Origin: Citrobacter europaeus | Lineage (GTDB): Bacteria > Pseudomonadota > Gammaproteobacteria > Enterobacterales > Enterobacteriaceae | Length of the DNA stretch: 64,000 nt | NCBI GenBank assembly: GCA_020099315.1 | Contig: CP083650.1 | Location: 3,100,001 to 3,164,000, forward strand | Reading direction: 5' to 3' | Part shown: piece after piece, positions 46,863-55,732 of the stretch | How positions within the stretch are numbered: the first letter of the stretch is position 1 | Layout: every line of letters begins with the position of its first letter | Made by a program: the position numbers and the translations under genes | The notes under the pieces: model-generated | Told to the model about the DNA's origin: nothing | Seen by the model: the letters and a program-made list of their open reading frames with translations, nothing else | Database searches by the model: none

Positions 46863-46951
46863 TCTCTTCGCCTGCGCTTTCAGTCAGTTCTTACGCCAGA
46901 AACGCATTCCTGGCGTACACTTGTTAAAACGAAAAAAAGTGAGGCAAAAGG

Positions 46952-47851
46952 ATGATAGCATTCCCTGCCAGTTTACTGATCCTCAATGGAAAAAGTGCTG
47001 ATAACCTTCCCCTGCGTGACGCCATTGCGAATCTGCGTGATGAGGGCGTGGAAATCCATGTTCGCGTTACCTGGGAAAAAGGCGACGCCCAACGATACGT
47101 TGATGAAGCTCGTCAGTTGGGCGTTGAAACGGTGATTGCCGGTGGCGGCGACGGCACAATAAACGAAGTCTCGACGGCGCTTATCCAGTCGCAGGGCGGC
47201 AATATTCCGGCGCTGGGTATTTTACCGTTGGGAACGGCGAATGACTTTGCCACCAGCGTTGGTATACCCGAGGACCTTGATAAGGCGTTAAAGCTGGCTA
47301 TCGCCGCAAATGCGACGGCGATCGATATGGTGCAGGTCAATGATAAAACCTGTTTTATCAACATGGCAACCGGTGGCTTCGGCACACGCATCACGACCGA
47401 GACACCAGAAAAACTCAAGGCTGCGCTGGGTGGCGTATCGTACTTTATTCACGGATTAATGCGCATGGATACGCTCAAACCCGACATCTGCGATATTCGA
47501 GGGGAAGACTTTCACTGGCAGGGTAAAGCGCTGGTAATTGGTATCGGTAATGGTCGCCAGGCCGGTGGGGGGCAACAGCTATGCCCGACAGCGCTTATCA
47601 ACGATGGTCTGCTGCAACTGCGTATTTTTACCGGAGAAGAGCTGTTGCCTGGGCTGCTTTCGGCGTTAACGCAATCCGAAGACAACCCTAACATTATCGA
47701 GGGCGCATCATCGTGGTTTGATATCCGCGCCCCGCATGAAATTACCTTTAATCTCGATGGCGAACCGCTCAGCGGACAAGAGTTTCATATTGAAATCCTG
47801 CCCGCGGCGTTACGTTGCCGACTGCCGCCGGGTTGTCCGCTGTTGCGCTAA
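46952..47851 (+). CDS. yegS: Lipid kinase YegS
   Basis: Diacylglycerol-kinase-family protein with phosphatidylglycerol kinase activity reported for the E. coli and Salmonella proteins. The product is 299 residues, the E. coli length. The nucleotide motif GGGDGTINEVSTAL is at about residue 66, and LGTANDFATS follows near residue 91. ATG 46952 follows GTGAGGCAAAAGG. It is the first gene of the resumed 47-minute order. Confidence 0.95.
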   Translation: MIAFPASLLILNGKSADNLPLRDAIANLRDEGVEIHVRVTWEKGDAQRYVDEARQLGVETVIAGGGDGTINEVSTALIQSQGGNIPALGILPLGTANDFATSVGIPEDLDKALKLAIAANATAIDMVQVNDKTCFINMATGGFGTRITTETPEKLKAALGGVSYFIHGLMRMDTLKPDICDIRGEDFHWQGKALVIGIGNGRQAGGGQQLCPTALINDGLLQLRIFTGEELLPGLLSALTQSEDNPNIIEGASSWFDIRAPHEITFNLDGEPLSGQEFHIEILPAALRCRLPPGCPLLR

Positions 47852-47862
47852 CACGACGGCAG

Positions 47863-47880
47863 TCGCCTGAAATCAGGCGA
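47863..47880. terminator. Palindromic hairpin at the yegS-fbaB convergence
   Basis: TCGCCTGA and TCAGGCGA form a perfect eight-base-pair inverted repeat with only AA between them, overlapping the fbaB stop codon. No T run follows on either strand, so any termination role is uncertain. Confidence 0.45.
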
Positions 47881-48925
47881 TGGTGACTTTGCTATCCAGA
47901 TAAACATCCTGCACGGCGTTAATCAGCTTAACGCCGTCGGCCATGGTTTTCTTGAATGCCTTGCGCCCAAGAATCAGCCCCATGCCGCCCGCACGTTTGT
48001 TAATCACCGCAGTACGTACCGCATCGCTCAGATCGGTTTCGCCGCCAGCCGCACCGCCAGAGTTAATTAACCCGGCGCGTCCCATATAGCAGTTCGCCAG
48101 TTGATACCGCACCAGGTCAATCGGGTTGTCGCTGGTCAGCTTGCTATAGACGCGATCGTCGGTGTAGCCAAAATTGACCGCTTTATACCCGCCGTTATTT
48201 TCCGCCATTTTTTGCTTCACGATATCCGCCCCGATAGTGGCCGCCAGATGGTTAGCCTGCCCGGTAAGATCGGCAGAAACATGGTAATCCACGCCATCTT
48301 TTTTAAACGCCGGGTTACGCAGATACGCCCACAGCACCGTGACCATACCCAGCTCATGAGCACGCTCGAATGCGGCAGAAATCTCTTCAATCTGGCGGCG
48401 AGACTCCTCTGAACCGAAATAGATGGTTGCCCCCACCGCAACCGCACCCATATTGAACGCCTGCTCTACGCTGGCATACAGCGTCTGGTCAAACGTATTG
48501 GGATAGCTCAGCGTTTCGTTGTGGTTAATTTTTACCAGGAACGGAATGCGGTGCGCGTAGCGACGGGAAACAGAAGCCAGCACGCCATAGGTCGATGCCA
48601 CGCAGTTACACCCTGCTTCGATAGCCAGCTCCACAATATTCTTCGGATCAAAGTACAGCGGGTTAGCCGCAAACGATGCTCCAGCGGAGTGCTCCACGCC
48701 CTGGTCCACCGGTAGAATAGACAGATAACCTGTCCCGGCCAGTCGGCCCGTGTTATACAGCGTCTGCATATTACGCAGCACGGCTGGCGGACGGTTGTTA
48801 TCCACCATCACGCGGTCGACGTAATCATGTCCAGGCAGGTAAAGTTGATCAGAAGGAATGGTCATACAACGATGCTGTAAAAGGTTGTCGGCGTCTTTGC
48901 CAAGCAACTGCGCAATATCAGTCAT
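47873..48925 (-). CDS. fbaB: Class I fructose-bisphosphate aldolase
   Basis: Schiff-base aldolase of the DhnA type that cleaves or makes fructose 1,6-bisphosphate; in E. coli it is the gluconeogenic isozyme, controlled by Cra. The product is 350 residues, the E. coli length, from ATG 48925 behind CGGGAGC. A 57-codon upstream extension of the frame is not conserved. Active-site lysine lies in ADIVKQKM, and the substrate-binding LPVDQGVEHSAG stretch is present. Confidence 0.96.
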   Translation of the reverse strand: MTDIAQLLGKDADNLLQHRCMTIPSDQLYLPGHDYVDRVMVDNNRPPAVLRNMQTLYNTGRLAGTGYLSILPVDQGVEHSAGASFAANPLYFDPKNIVELAIEAGCNCVASTYGVLASVSRRYAHRIPFLVKINHNETLSYPNTFDQTLYASVEQAFNMGAVAVGATIYFGSEESRRQIEEISAAFERAHELGMVTVLWAYLRNPAFKKDGVDYHVSADLTGQANHLAATIGADIVKQKMAENNGGYKAVNFGYTDDRVYSKLTSDNPIDLVRYQLANCYMGRAGLINSGGAAGGETDLSDAVRTAVINKRAGGMGLILGRKAFKKTMADGVKLINAVQDVYLDSKVTIA

Positions 48926-49177
48926 AGCTATGCTCCCGTAAGTTCCGCTTTGAAAACGGAATGTGGATTGTCCTGGCCCGTTTTGTTGCGGGCAGCAATA
49001 AGCCTGGTACCGACTGCGTTTTTTTTCCATCTTTAGCGCACTTTTCAGCAACTTCTGCTGGCTCGATTCAGGAAGAAATAATGTTAAGGCGGTCAAATTT
49101 AGACCTCAAAGGTATTTTAAAGGTATTATCGAATGGTACTATCATGGCGTACCTTACCTGTCATGAAGGATTTAAAG

Positions 49178-50455
49178 ATGAAAACTACAGTTAAGCTGTC
49201 GTTCATGATGTTTGTAGAGTGGTTTATCTGGGGCGCCTGGTTTGTACCGCTGTGGCTGTGGCTGAGTAAAAGCGGCTTTAGCGCCGGGGAGATCGGCTGG
49301 TCTTACGCCTGTACCGCGATTGCCGCGATCCTGTCGCCCATCCTGGTCGGCTCAATCACTGACCGCTTTTTCTCCGCGCAGAAAGTGCTGGCGGTATTGA
49401 TGTTCGCTGGCGCTATTTTGATGTATTTCGCCGCCCAGCAAACCACCTTCAGTGGATTCTTCCCGCTGTTACTGGCCTATTCGTTAACCTATATGCCGAC
49501 GATTGCGCTGACCAACAGCATCGCTTTTGCCAACGTACCGGACGTTGAACGTGATTTCCCACGCATCCGTGTGATGGGGACCATCGGCTGGATTGCTTCT
49601 GGTTTGGCCTGCGGTTTCTTACCGCAAATGCTTGGCTATAGCGATATTTCACCCACCAATATCCCCCTGCTTATCACTGCCGGAAGCTCCGCGCTGTTGG
49701 GCGTCTTTGCGTTCTTCTTACCGGATACGCCGCCAAAAAGTACCGGCAAGATGGATTTCAAAGTCATGCTGGGTCTGGATGCGCTGATCCTGCTGCGTGA
49801 TAAGAACTTCCTCGTCTTTTTCTTTTGCTCTTTCCTGTTCGCAATGCCGCTGGCGTTCTATTACATCTTCGCCAACGGCTACCTGACAGAAGTCGGAATG
49901 AAAAACGCCACCGGCTGGATGACGCTGGGCCAGTTCTCTGAAATCTTCTTTATGCTGGCGCTACCGTTTTTCACCAAACGCTTTGGCATTAAAAAGGTAT
50001 TGCTGCTTGGTCTTATTACTGCGGCTATCCGCTACGGATTTTTCGTTTACGGCGGCGCGGAGGAATATTTCACTTATGCTCTGCTGTTTCTCGGCATTCT
50101 GCTGCACGGCGTTAGTTACGACTTCTACTACGTCACGGCCTACATTTATGTCGATAAAAAAGCACCGGTACATATGCGCACCGCTGCGCAAGGGCTTATC
50201 ACCCTCTGCTGTCAGGGATTCGGCAGCCTGCTCGGTTACCGTCTGGGCGGCGTCATGATGGAAAAAATGTTTGCTTATCAGGAACCGGTTAATGGTCTTA
50301 CCTTCAACTGGGCTGGCATGTGGGGATTTGGCGCGGTCATGATCGCCGTCATTGCCGTGATGTTTATGATTTTCTTTCGCGAATCAGATAAAGAAATCAC
50401 CGCCATTAAGGTGGACGATCGCGATGTAGCGTTGAAACAAGGGGAAGTGAAATGA
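49178..50455 (+). CDS. yegT: Nucleoside:proton symporter family transporter YegT
   Basis: Inner-membrane major facilitator of the NupG/XapB branch with about twelve hydrophobic helices. The product is 425 residues, the E. coli length, from ATG 49178 with AAGGA at 49166-49170. The substrate is not proven. It is coupled by a four-base overlap to yegU and yegV, so a nucleoside-like or ADP-ribose-like compound is a reasonable inference. The gap 48926-49177 contains divergent promoters only. Confidence 0.93.
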   Translation: MKTTVKLSFMMFVEWFIWGAWFVPLWLWLSKSGFSAGEIGWSYACTAIAAILSPILVGSITDRFFSAQKVLAVLMFAGAILMYFAAQQTTFSGFFPLLLAYSLTYMPTIALTNSIAFANVPDVERDFPRIRVMGTIGWIASGLACGFLPQMLGYSDISPTNIPLLITAGSSALLGVFAFFLPDTPPKSTGKMDFKVMLGLDALILLRDKNFLVFFFCSFLFAMPLAFYYIFANGYLTEVGMKNATGWMTLGQFSEIFFMLALPFFTKRFGIKKVLLLGLITAAIRYGFFVYGGAEEYFTYALLFLGILLHGVSYDFYYVTAYIYVDKKAPVHMRTAAQGLITLCCQGFGSLLGYRLGGVMMEKMFAYQEPVNGLTFNWAGMWGFGAVMIAVIAVMFMIFFRESDKEITAIKVDDRDVALKQGEVK

Positions 50456-51456
50456 AAGCAGAACGTATTCTCGGTGCTCTTTATGGGCAGGCGTTAGGGG
50501 ATGCGATGGGTATGCCGTCGGAACTGTGGCCACGAACCCGGGTAAAAGCTCATTTCGGTTGGATCGACCGTTTTTTGCCCGGCCCTGCGGAGAATAATGC
50601 CGCCTGCTATTTTAACCAGGCGGAGTTCACTGATGACACGTCAATGGCGCTGTGTCTGGCAGATGCCCTGCTCGAGTGCGACGGAGAGATTGTGCCAGAC
50701 GTTATTGGCCGCAATATTCTGGCCTGGGCCGAACGTTTTGACGCCTTTAATAAAAACGTGCTCGGCCCAACTTCAAAAATCGCGCTAAAAGCCATTCGCG
50801 ACGGCAAACCTGTCGCCGAACTGGAAAACAACGGCGTGACCAACGGAGCGGCAATGCGCGTTTCGCCGCTGGGATGCCTGCTACCCGCCCGCGATGTCGA
50901 TGCTTTTATCGATGATGTAGCATTGGCCTCCAGCCCGACGCATAAATCGGATCTGGCTATCGCTGGGGCTGTTGTGGTCGCGTGGGCGGTATCACGCGCT
51001 ATCGACGGAGGCCAGTGGTCAGAGATTGTCGATGCGCTACCTGCCATTGCCCAACATGCGCAGCAAAAAAGGATCACGACCTTTAGCGCATCACTATCTG
51101 CACGACTTGAGCTGGCACTGAAAATCGTCCGTAATGCTGACGGCATTGAGTCTGCCTGCGAGCAGTTGTATCAGGTTGTGGGCGCCGGAACCAGTACCAT
51201 TGAATCCGTGCCTTGCGCCATTGCTATGGTTGAACTGGCGCAGACCGATCCTAACCGCTGCGCTATTCTGTGCGCAAACCTCGGGGGTGATACCGACACC
51301 ATCGGGGCGATGGCAACCGCCATTTGTGGCGCTATCCATGGCGTAAGCGCGATTAACCCGACATTGAAACATGAGCTGGATGCGGTGAATCAACTGGACT
51401 TTATCCGTTACGCCAGTGGATTGATGCGACTGCGCGAGCAGCGGGAGGCGCTATGA
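50452..51456 (+). CDS. yegU: ADP-ribosylglycohydrolase family protein YegU
   Basis: A 334-residue dinuclear-metal hydrolase of the DraG/ARH family, the E. coli length. Metal-binding motifs are both intact: FTDDTSMALCLADAL near residue 62 and GGDTDTIGAMATAICGA near residue 282. The E. coli substrate is unknown. It lies between a nucleoside-family transporter and a PfkB sugar kinase with four-base overlaps on both sides, which suggests release and phosphorylation of a ribosyl compound. Confidence 0.94.
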   Translation: MKAERILGALYGQALGDAMGMPSELWPRTRVKAHFGWIDRFLPGPAENNAACYFNQAEFTDDTSMALCLADALLECDGEIVPDVIGRNILAWAERFDAFNKNVLGPTSKIALKAIRDGKPVAELENNGVTNGAAMRVSPLGCLLPARDVDAFIDDVALASSPTHKSDLAIAGAVVVAWAVSRAIDGGQWSEIVDALPAIAQHAQQKRITTFSASLSARLELALKIVRNADGIESACEQLYQVVGAGTSTIESVPCAIAMVELAQTDPNRCAILCANLGGDTDTIGAMATAICGAIHGVSAINPTLKHELDAVNQLDFIRYASGLMRLREQREAL

Positions 51457-52418
51457 TCGCCACGCATCTGCAACACCTCCTCCCGCAGTTGCGTACACAG
51501 CGGCCCGTTACGGTGGTGGGTGCGGCGGTAATTGATGTCATTGCCGATGCATATGCCCTTCCCTGGCGCGGATGTGACATTGAACTCAAACAGCAGGGGG
51601 TGAACGTTGGCGGCTGCGCGCTCAATATTGCCGTGGCGCTCAAACGTTTAGGTATCGACGCCAGTAATGCTTTACCGCTGGGTCAAGGGGTGTGGGCCGA
51701 CATTATCCGCAACCGGATGGCAAAAGAGGGATTGCACAGCCTGATCGACAATGCCGCGGGCGATAACGGCTGGTGTCTGGCTCTGGTCGAGCCGGATGGC
51801 GAACGTACCTTTATGTCCTTTAGCGGCGTTGAAAATCAGTGGAACGCTGACTGGCTGGCACAGCTGGATATCCCACGCCATAGTCTGGTGTATCTCTCGG
51901 GCTATCAGTTAGCCTCTGGGTGTGGCGGACTGCTGGTGCAGTGGCTGGAAGGTCTGGAGGAGGTGACGCCGTTTATTGATTTTGGGCCACGCATCGGCGA
52001 CATTCCCGAGCCCTTACTTGCAAGAATTATGGCCTGCCGTCCGCTGGTATCACTTAATCGTCAGGAAGCGGAAATTGCCGCCGAGCGGTTTGCATTGAGC
52101 CATGATGTAGAAGGTTTTGGCGCAGAATGGGTACAACGTTTCGCCTCGCCGGTAGTGGTTCGCCACGATAAAGACGGCGCGTGGTATTTCAGCGCTCAGA
52201 CATCCGGTTGCGTACCGGCATTTGCGACAGCGGTCGTTGATACTATCGGCGCAGGCGACAGCCACGCTGGCGGCATGCTGGCCGGACTGGCGTCTGGCTG
52301 GACCCTGGCTGATGCCGTACTGCTGGGTAACGCAGTTGCGTCCTGGGTGGTAGGGCATCGCGGCGGCGATTGCGCCCCTTCGCGCGAGGCGTTACTCCTC
52401 GCACACAAAGACGTATAG
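51453..52418 (+). CDS. yegV: PfkB-family sugar kinase YegV
   Basis: A 321-residue ribokinase-family enzyme, the E. coli length. The N-terminal sugar-binding segment NVGGCALNIAVALKRLG and the C-terminal anion-hole/catalytic-base motif DTIGAGDSHAGGMLAG are present. The natural substrate is unknown. Last gene of yegTUV, its 3' end overlaps the convergent yegW by 27 bases. Confidence 0.94.
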   Translation: MIATHLQHLLPQLRTQRPVTVVGAAVIDVIADAYALPWRGCDIELKQQGVNVGGCALNIAVALKRLGIDASNALPLGQGVWADIIRNRMAKEGLHSLIDNAAGDNGWCLALVEPDGERTFMSFSGVENQWNADWLAQLDIPRHSLVYLSGYQLASGCGGLLVQWLEGLEEVTPFIDFGPRIGDIPEPLLARIMACRPLVSLNRQEAEIAAERFALSHDVEGFGAEWVQRFASPVVVRHDKDGAWYFSAQTSGCVPAFATAVVDTIGAGDSHAGGMLAGLASGWTLADAVLLGNAVASWVVGHRGGDCAPSREALLLAHKDV

Positions 52419-53138
52419 ATCGCTTCGACAATAGCTGATGCTGTATTCAATGGGCCGTTGCTGCTGGTCAAGCGCTACTTGCTTGATCACCAGTACCGGC
52501 ACTTTGCTGTCCATTTGAATGTGCGCCTGGAACTCCGCATCAGGCATTCGGGCGCTGACGCGGGAGCGCGTGCGCTGCGGGAAAATATGCTGGCTGCGAA
52601 AATAGTCATACAGTGAAACGCCGATGGCATCCACGTCATGGATAAGATGGGCAGGAACCCATGACTCTTCAATAGAAACCGCGTCTTCATCTACATAGCG
52701 AATGCGCTTGAGCAGGAAGACGTCACTCCCCGCGGCAACAGCCAACTGCTGAGCCACCTCTTCCGGGCAAGGCACAATACGCTTGTTGACCCACAGCGTA
52801 TCTGGCTTTTTACCGCGCAAAACCACCTGCTGTGAAAAACCACGCGCTTCTTTTAGCGAATACTCGAAGATGTTGTTGATCTGCGTCCCGTAACCACGGG
52901 CGCGCGTCACTACGCCTTCTTCTTCCAGGGCCTGCATAGCCTTGCGTACCGTAATTCGCGAAACGCCGGTTAACTGGCTGAGATCGCGCTCGCCGGGCAG
53001 GATATTTCCATGCTCCAGAATCCCGCTACGCACAGCGTTTTTCACTGTTTGCGCAAATTTCATATACAGCGGCGTGTTATCTGCCGCTGCAATGCGTTCA
53101 TTCAGTTGCGCGATAAGCTGGGTATGCGCTTGTTCCAT
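52392..53138 (-). CDS. yegW: GntR/HutC-family regulator YegW
   Basis: A 248-residue repressor-type protein, the E. coli length. It has an N-terminal winged helix (ERDLSQLTGVSRITVRKAMQALEEEGVV) and a C-terminal UTRA ligand-binding domain. The position next to yegTUV suggests that it controls that operon in response to its substrate; no operator is assigned. Confidence 0.93.
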   Translation of the reverse strand: MEQAHTQLIAQLNERIAAADNTPLYMKFAQTVKNAVRSGILEHGNILPGERDLSQLTGVSRITVRKAMQALEEEGVVTRARGYGTQINNIFEYSLKEARGFSQQVVLRGKKPDTLWVNKRIVPCPEEVAQQLAVAAGSDVFLLKRIRYVDEDAVSIEESWVPAHLIHDVDAIGVSLYDYFRSQHIFPQRTRSRVSARMPDAEFQAHIQMDSKVPVLVIKQVALDQQQRPIEYSISYCRSDLYVFVCEE

Positions 53139-53179
53139 TTATCTTTTTCCTGCAGCCTTCTCTGCAGCCAGTATACCCA

Positions 53180-53980
53180 TTACCACCACGCGTGGAAATG
53201 ATGTACCGGACCAATTCCCTCACCAACTTCCAGGGTGTCGGCCTGCGCCAACGCCGCAGAAAGCCACAGCTTAGCTTCCTGCACTGTCTGTGCCCAGTTG
53301 TCATGGCGCGGACGCAGCGCCGCCAGCGCCGCGGATAGCGTACAGCCGGTGCCATGGGTATTTTTGGTCATCACCCTTGGCGCGGTAAAACGCTGCTCTC
53401 CCTCACGGGTAAAGAGCCAGTCGGGGCTTTGCGCATCCTCCAGATGACCGCCTTTCATCAACACCGCCTCGCAGCCCAGCGCCCGCAGTGCCCTTCCCTG
53501 CTCTAGCATCTCCTGCTCAGTCTGCGCATGGGGAGCCCCGAGCAGTGCCGCAGCTTCGGGTAAATTAGGGGTGATAATCGAAACCTGCGGCAGCAAATGG
53601 GTACGCAGTGTTTCTACCGCCGAGGGCGACAGCAACGGATCGCCGCTTTTCGCCAGCATCACCGTATCCAGTACGACATTTTGCACCCGATGGCGACGCA
53701 AACGTTCGGCAACCGCTTCAACAATATCCGTCTCCGCCAGCATACCGATTTTGGTGGTGTCGATACGCACATCACTCAACACCGAGTCCAGTTGTGCGGC
53801 AACAAAGTCAGGTTCTATGCGATAAACCGACTGCACCCCGCGCGTATTTTGCGCCACCAACGCCGTGATAACCGAACAGCCGTAAGCGCCCAGCGCCGAG
53901 AAGGTTTTTAAATCGGCCTGAATACCCGCACCGCCGCTTGGATCGGTTCCGGCGATCGTTAATGCGTTAATCCGTTTCAT
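53180..53980 (-). CDS. thiD: HMP/HMP-phosphate kinase ThiD
   Basis: Phosphorylates hydroxymethylpyrimidine twice in thiamine biosynthesis and salvage. The product is 266 residues, the E. coli length. N-terminal TIAGTDPSGGAGIQADLKTF and C-terminal KNTHGTGCTLSAALAA are the ribokinase-fold signatures. It overlaps thiM by four bases and shares the TPP riboswitch leader. Confidence 0.97.
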   Translation of the reverse strand: MKRINALTIAGTDPSGGAGIQADLKTFSALGAYGCSVITALVAQNTRGVQSVYRIEPDFVAAQLDSVLSDVRIDTTKIGMLAETDIVEAVAERLRRHRVQNVVLDTVMLAKSGDPLLSPSAVETLRTHLLPQVSIITPNLPEAAALLGAPHAQTEQEMLEQGRALRALGCEAVLMKGGHLEDAQSPDWLFTREGEQRFTAPRVMTKNTHGTGCTLSAALAALRPRHDNWAQTVQEAKLWLSAALAQADTLEVGEGIGPVHHFHAWW

Positions 53981-54765
53981 GCTTGCTCCTGTGCGTTCAG
54001 GTTATAGAGGGCATCGAGAAAAGCCGGGACAAAACTGCCCGGTCCGGTTGATTGTTGTGTGGCTATTTGCCCGGCCTGTTTCATCCAGCTACAGGCGGAG
54101 GCGATGTTATCAAGCCGGTCACCGTGCAGGGCGCAACTGGCCGCAACGACCGCCGACAGCGCGCATCCGGTGCCCACCACGCGGGTCATCAACGGATCAC
54201 CGCCGTTCACGCAGACGGTACGCTGACCATCGGTCACGTAGTCCACTTCGCCGGTAACCACGACAATGGTCCCAACCTGACGAGCCAACGCCTGCGCAGC
54301 GGAAAGCGCAGCGGCTGGCGTATCTGTCGTGTCGACGCCGCGGCCCCCGCTGTTCATACCCGCCATAGCAAGTATTTCCGAGGCGTTGCCACGGATAGCG
54401 GCAGGCTGTAGTACCAGTAAATCCAGACAGAAGCGACGGCGAAACTCTAGCGCGCCCACGGCAACGGGATCGAGCGTCCACGGGGTTTTAACGAGATGTG
54501 CCCGCTCAACGGCGGCACGCATCGCCGTAGCCCGCGTCTGGGTTAAAGTGCCGACATTCACCAGCAACGCACTGGCGATAGCCGCAAACTGGCTGGCTTC
54601 CTCAGGCTCGATTACCATCGCAGGGGATGCGCCCAGCGCCAGTAGCGTATTGGCCGTAAAGCTTTGCACGACCTCGTTGGTCATACAGTGTGTGAGTGGT
54701 GAAAGCGTTCTAAATTGGTGCAAGGTGTGAGCCGCGAGTGCGCGGCTGTGCAGGTCAGGCTGCAT
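53977..54765 (-). CDS. thiM: Hydroxyethylthiazole kinase ThiM
   Basis: Salvages the thiazole moiety of thiamine by phosphorylation. The product is 262 residues, the E. coli length. The catalytic Cys region MTRVVGTGCALSAVVAA and ATP-binding segments are present. GCAGGAGC is spaced for ATG 54765 and sits directly behind the riboswitch aptamer, so translation can be sequestered when TPP binds. E. coli K-12 has rcnR-rcnA upstream of this point; here a TetR/RND unit follows. Confidence 0.97.
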   Translation of the reverse strand: MQPDLHSRALAAHTLHQFRTLSPLTHCMTNEVVQSFTANTLLALGASPAMVIEPEEASQFAAIASALLVNVGTLTQTRATAMRAAVERAHLVKTPWTLDPVAVGALEFRRRFCLDLLVLQPAAIRGNASEILAMAGMNSGGRGVDTTDTPAAALSAAQALARQVGTIVVVTGEVDYVTDGQRTVCVNGGDPLMTRVVGTGCALSAVVAASCALHGDRLDNIASACSWMKQAGQIATQQSTGPGSFVPAFLDALYNLNAQEQA

Positions 54766-54809
54766 GGTTCAGCTCCTGCCCGCGCGAAGAAGGGACACGA
54801 GCAGTGTCA

Positions 54810-54887
54810 GACTTCCCTACGCTGGCATTATCCAGATCAGGTGGTACGGGTATTTCTCAGCCTTCACAAGGAAGGGCACCCCGAGTC
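54810..54887 (-). promoter_or_regulatory. TPP (THI-box) riboswitch of thiMD
   Basis: On the minus strand the aptamer runs from GACTCGGGGTGCCCTTC through the thi-box core CTGAGAAATACCCGTACCAC and TGATCTGGATAATGCCAGCG to GTAGGGAAGTC. The outer GACT/AGTC pairing closes the P1 stem. It is nearly identical to the E. coli thiM element, which hides the ribosome-binding site when thiamine pyrophosphate is bound. A TATTAT (-10-like) at 54905-54910 (minus strand) could provide the promoter. Confidence 0.95.
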
Positions 54888-55114
54888 GTTGTTACATAAA
54901 ACTCAATAATATTAAAAGGACAGTAAGGGAAACTTACATACTTAAGCCCCTGCTATCCATTTACTGAATGGCGGAATATATCCACACCGCATACTTTACC
55001 AGCCAGCGAGGGAGGTGAACAGCAGCGGTTTATTCTGGAAGGGGCGCTCATTGCCGCAGGCGTCGTCATCCACTCAGGCATTTCGTAGCGCGTCTCAATG
55101 CTGAGACACCACGA
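54888..55114. other. Gap between thiM leader and tetR
   Basis: Holds the thiM promoter. The stretch 54990-55088 reads on the plus strand as a short open frame (ending GALIAAGVVIHSGIS before a TAG) with no start codon; it may be a gene remnant at the edge of the accessory insertion, or chance. No terminator for tetR is obvious. Confidence 0.3.
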
Positions 55115-55732
55115 TCATCCGCTCTTAAATCCCCAGGCAGACAGAAAGGTTGCAATTGAACATTCAGCCAGTTTCTCAAGTTTATGGGGATCAACTGCTT
55201 TTTGCGAGATTATTGCTCCAGGAAGCAGATATCCCATAATGGCCCCGAGGAAAGCAGTAGCCTGTAATTCCGGATTATCTAACGTGACTATTCCTTCATT
55301 ATTTTTCTGTTCCAGAATTTCTGTCAGCGCCTGCAAAACGCGTCCAGAGTTTCTTTGTTCCAGCATAACGTGTAAATCGGGCTTTTGAACCAGCACTTGA
55401 ATCAATAATCGCTGGAAATGGATATTCTCAGGGGTATAGAAATGATTCTGTACAACCCGGGCAAAACCTCTCAGGAGATCGGGAAAATCCAGTTGCTCCT
55501 GGAGTAGCTGGCGTAAAGGCGGCTGCATTTTGTCATTCAGAAATTCAAACGTCGCCAGCAGGAGAGCATCCTTTCCCCCCGGAAAATGGCTGTAAAGGGT
55601 CGGCCGCGTTGTCCCTGCTTCACTGGCGATAGTATCAAGGGACACGTCAATGCCATGCTTGAGAAACAGCTCACATGCCGTTTGTAAAATGCGAGGGCGG
55701 GACTTCATTGGCCGCCCACGTTGATTAACCAT
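55115..55732 (-). CDS. TetR-family transcriptional repressor
   Basis: A 205-residue regulator. The helix-turn-helix lies near residues 12-53 (ILQTACELFLKHGIDVSLDT followed by IASEAGTTRPTLYSHFPGGK). The C-terminal half is AefR-like by its opening but not assignable to a ligand class. Its start overlaps the RND gene stop by eight bases, so it is translated as the third gene of a leftward operon. It probably represses that operon through the 31-bp palindrome at 59334-59364. It has no counterpart at this locus in E. coli K-12. Confidence 0.85.
   Translation of the reverse strand: MVNQRGRPMKSRPRILQTACELFLKHGIDVSLDTIASEAGTTRPTLYSHFPGGKDALLLATFEFLNDKMQPPLRQLLQEQLDFPDLLRGFARVVQNHFYTPENIHFQRLLIQVLVQKPDLHVMLEQRNSGRVLQALTEILEQKNNEGIVTLDNPELQATAFLGAIMGYLLPGAIISQKAVDPHKLEKLAECSIATFLSAWGFKSG

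Noticed and set aside
46863..46951. Second copy of the P2 attachment core at the right end of the relocated block
   Set aside because: Only a vague resemblance (ATCTC, then GCG) is visible after artJ; no 27-base core is present, so site-specific insertion between two core copies is not supported.
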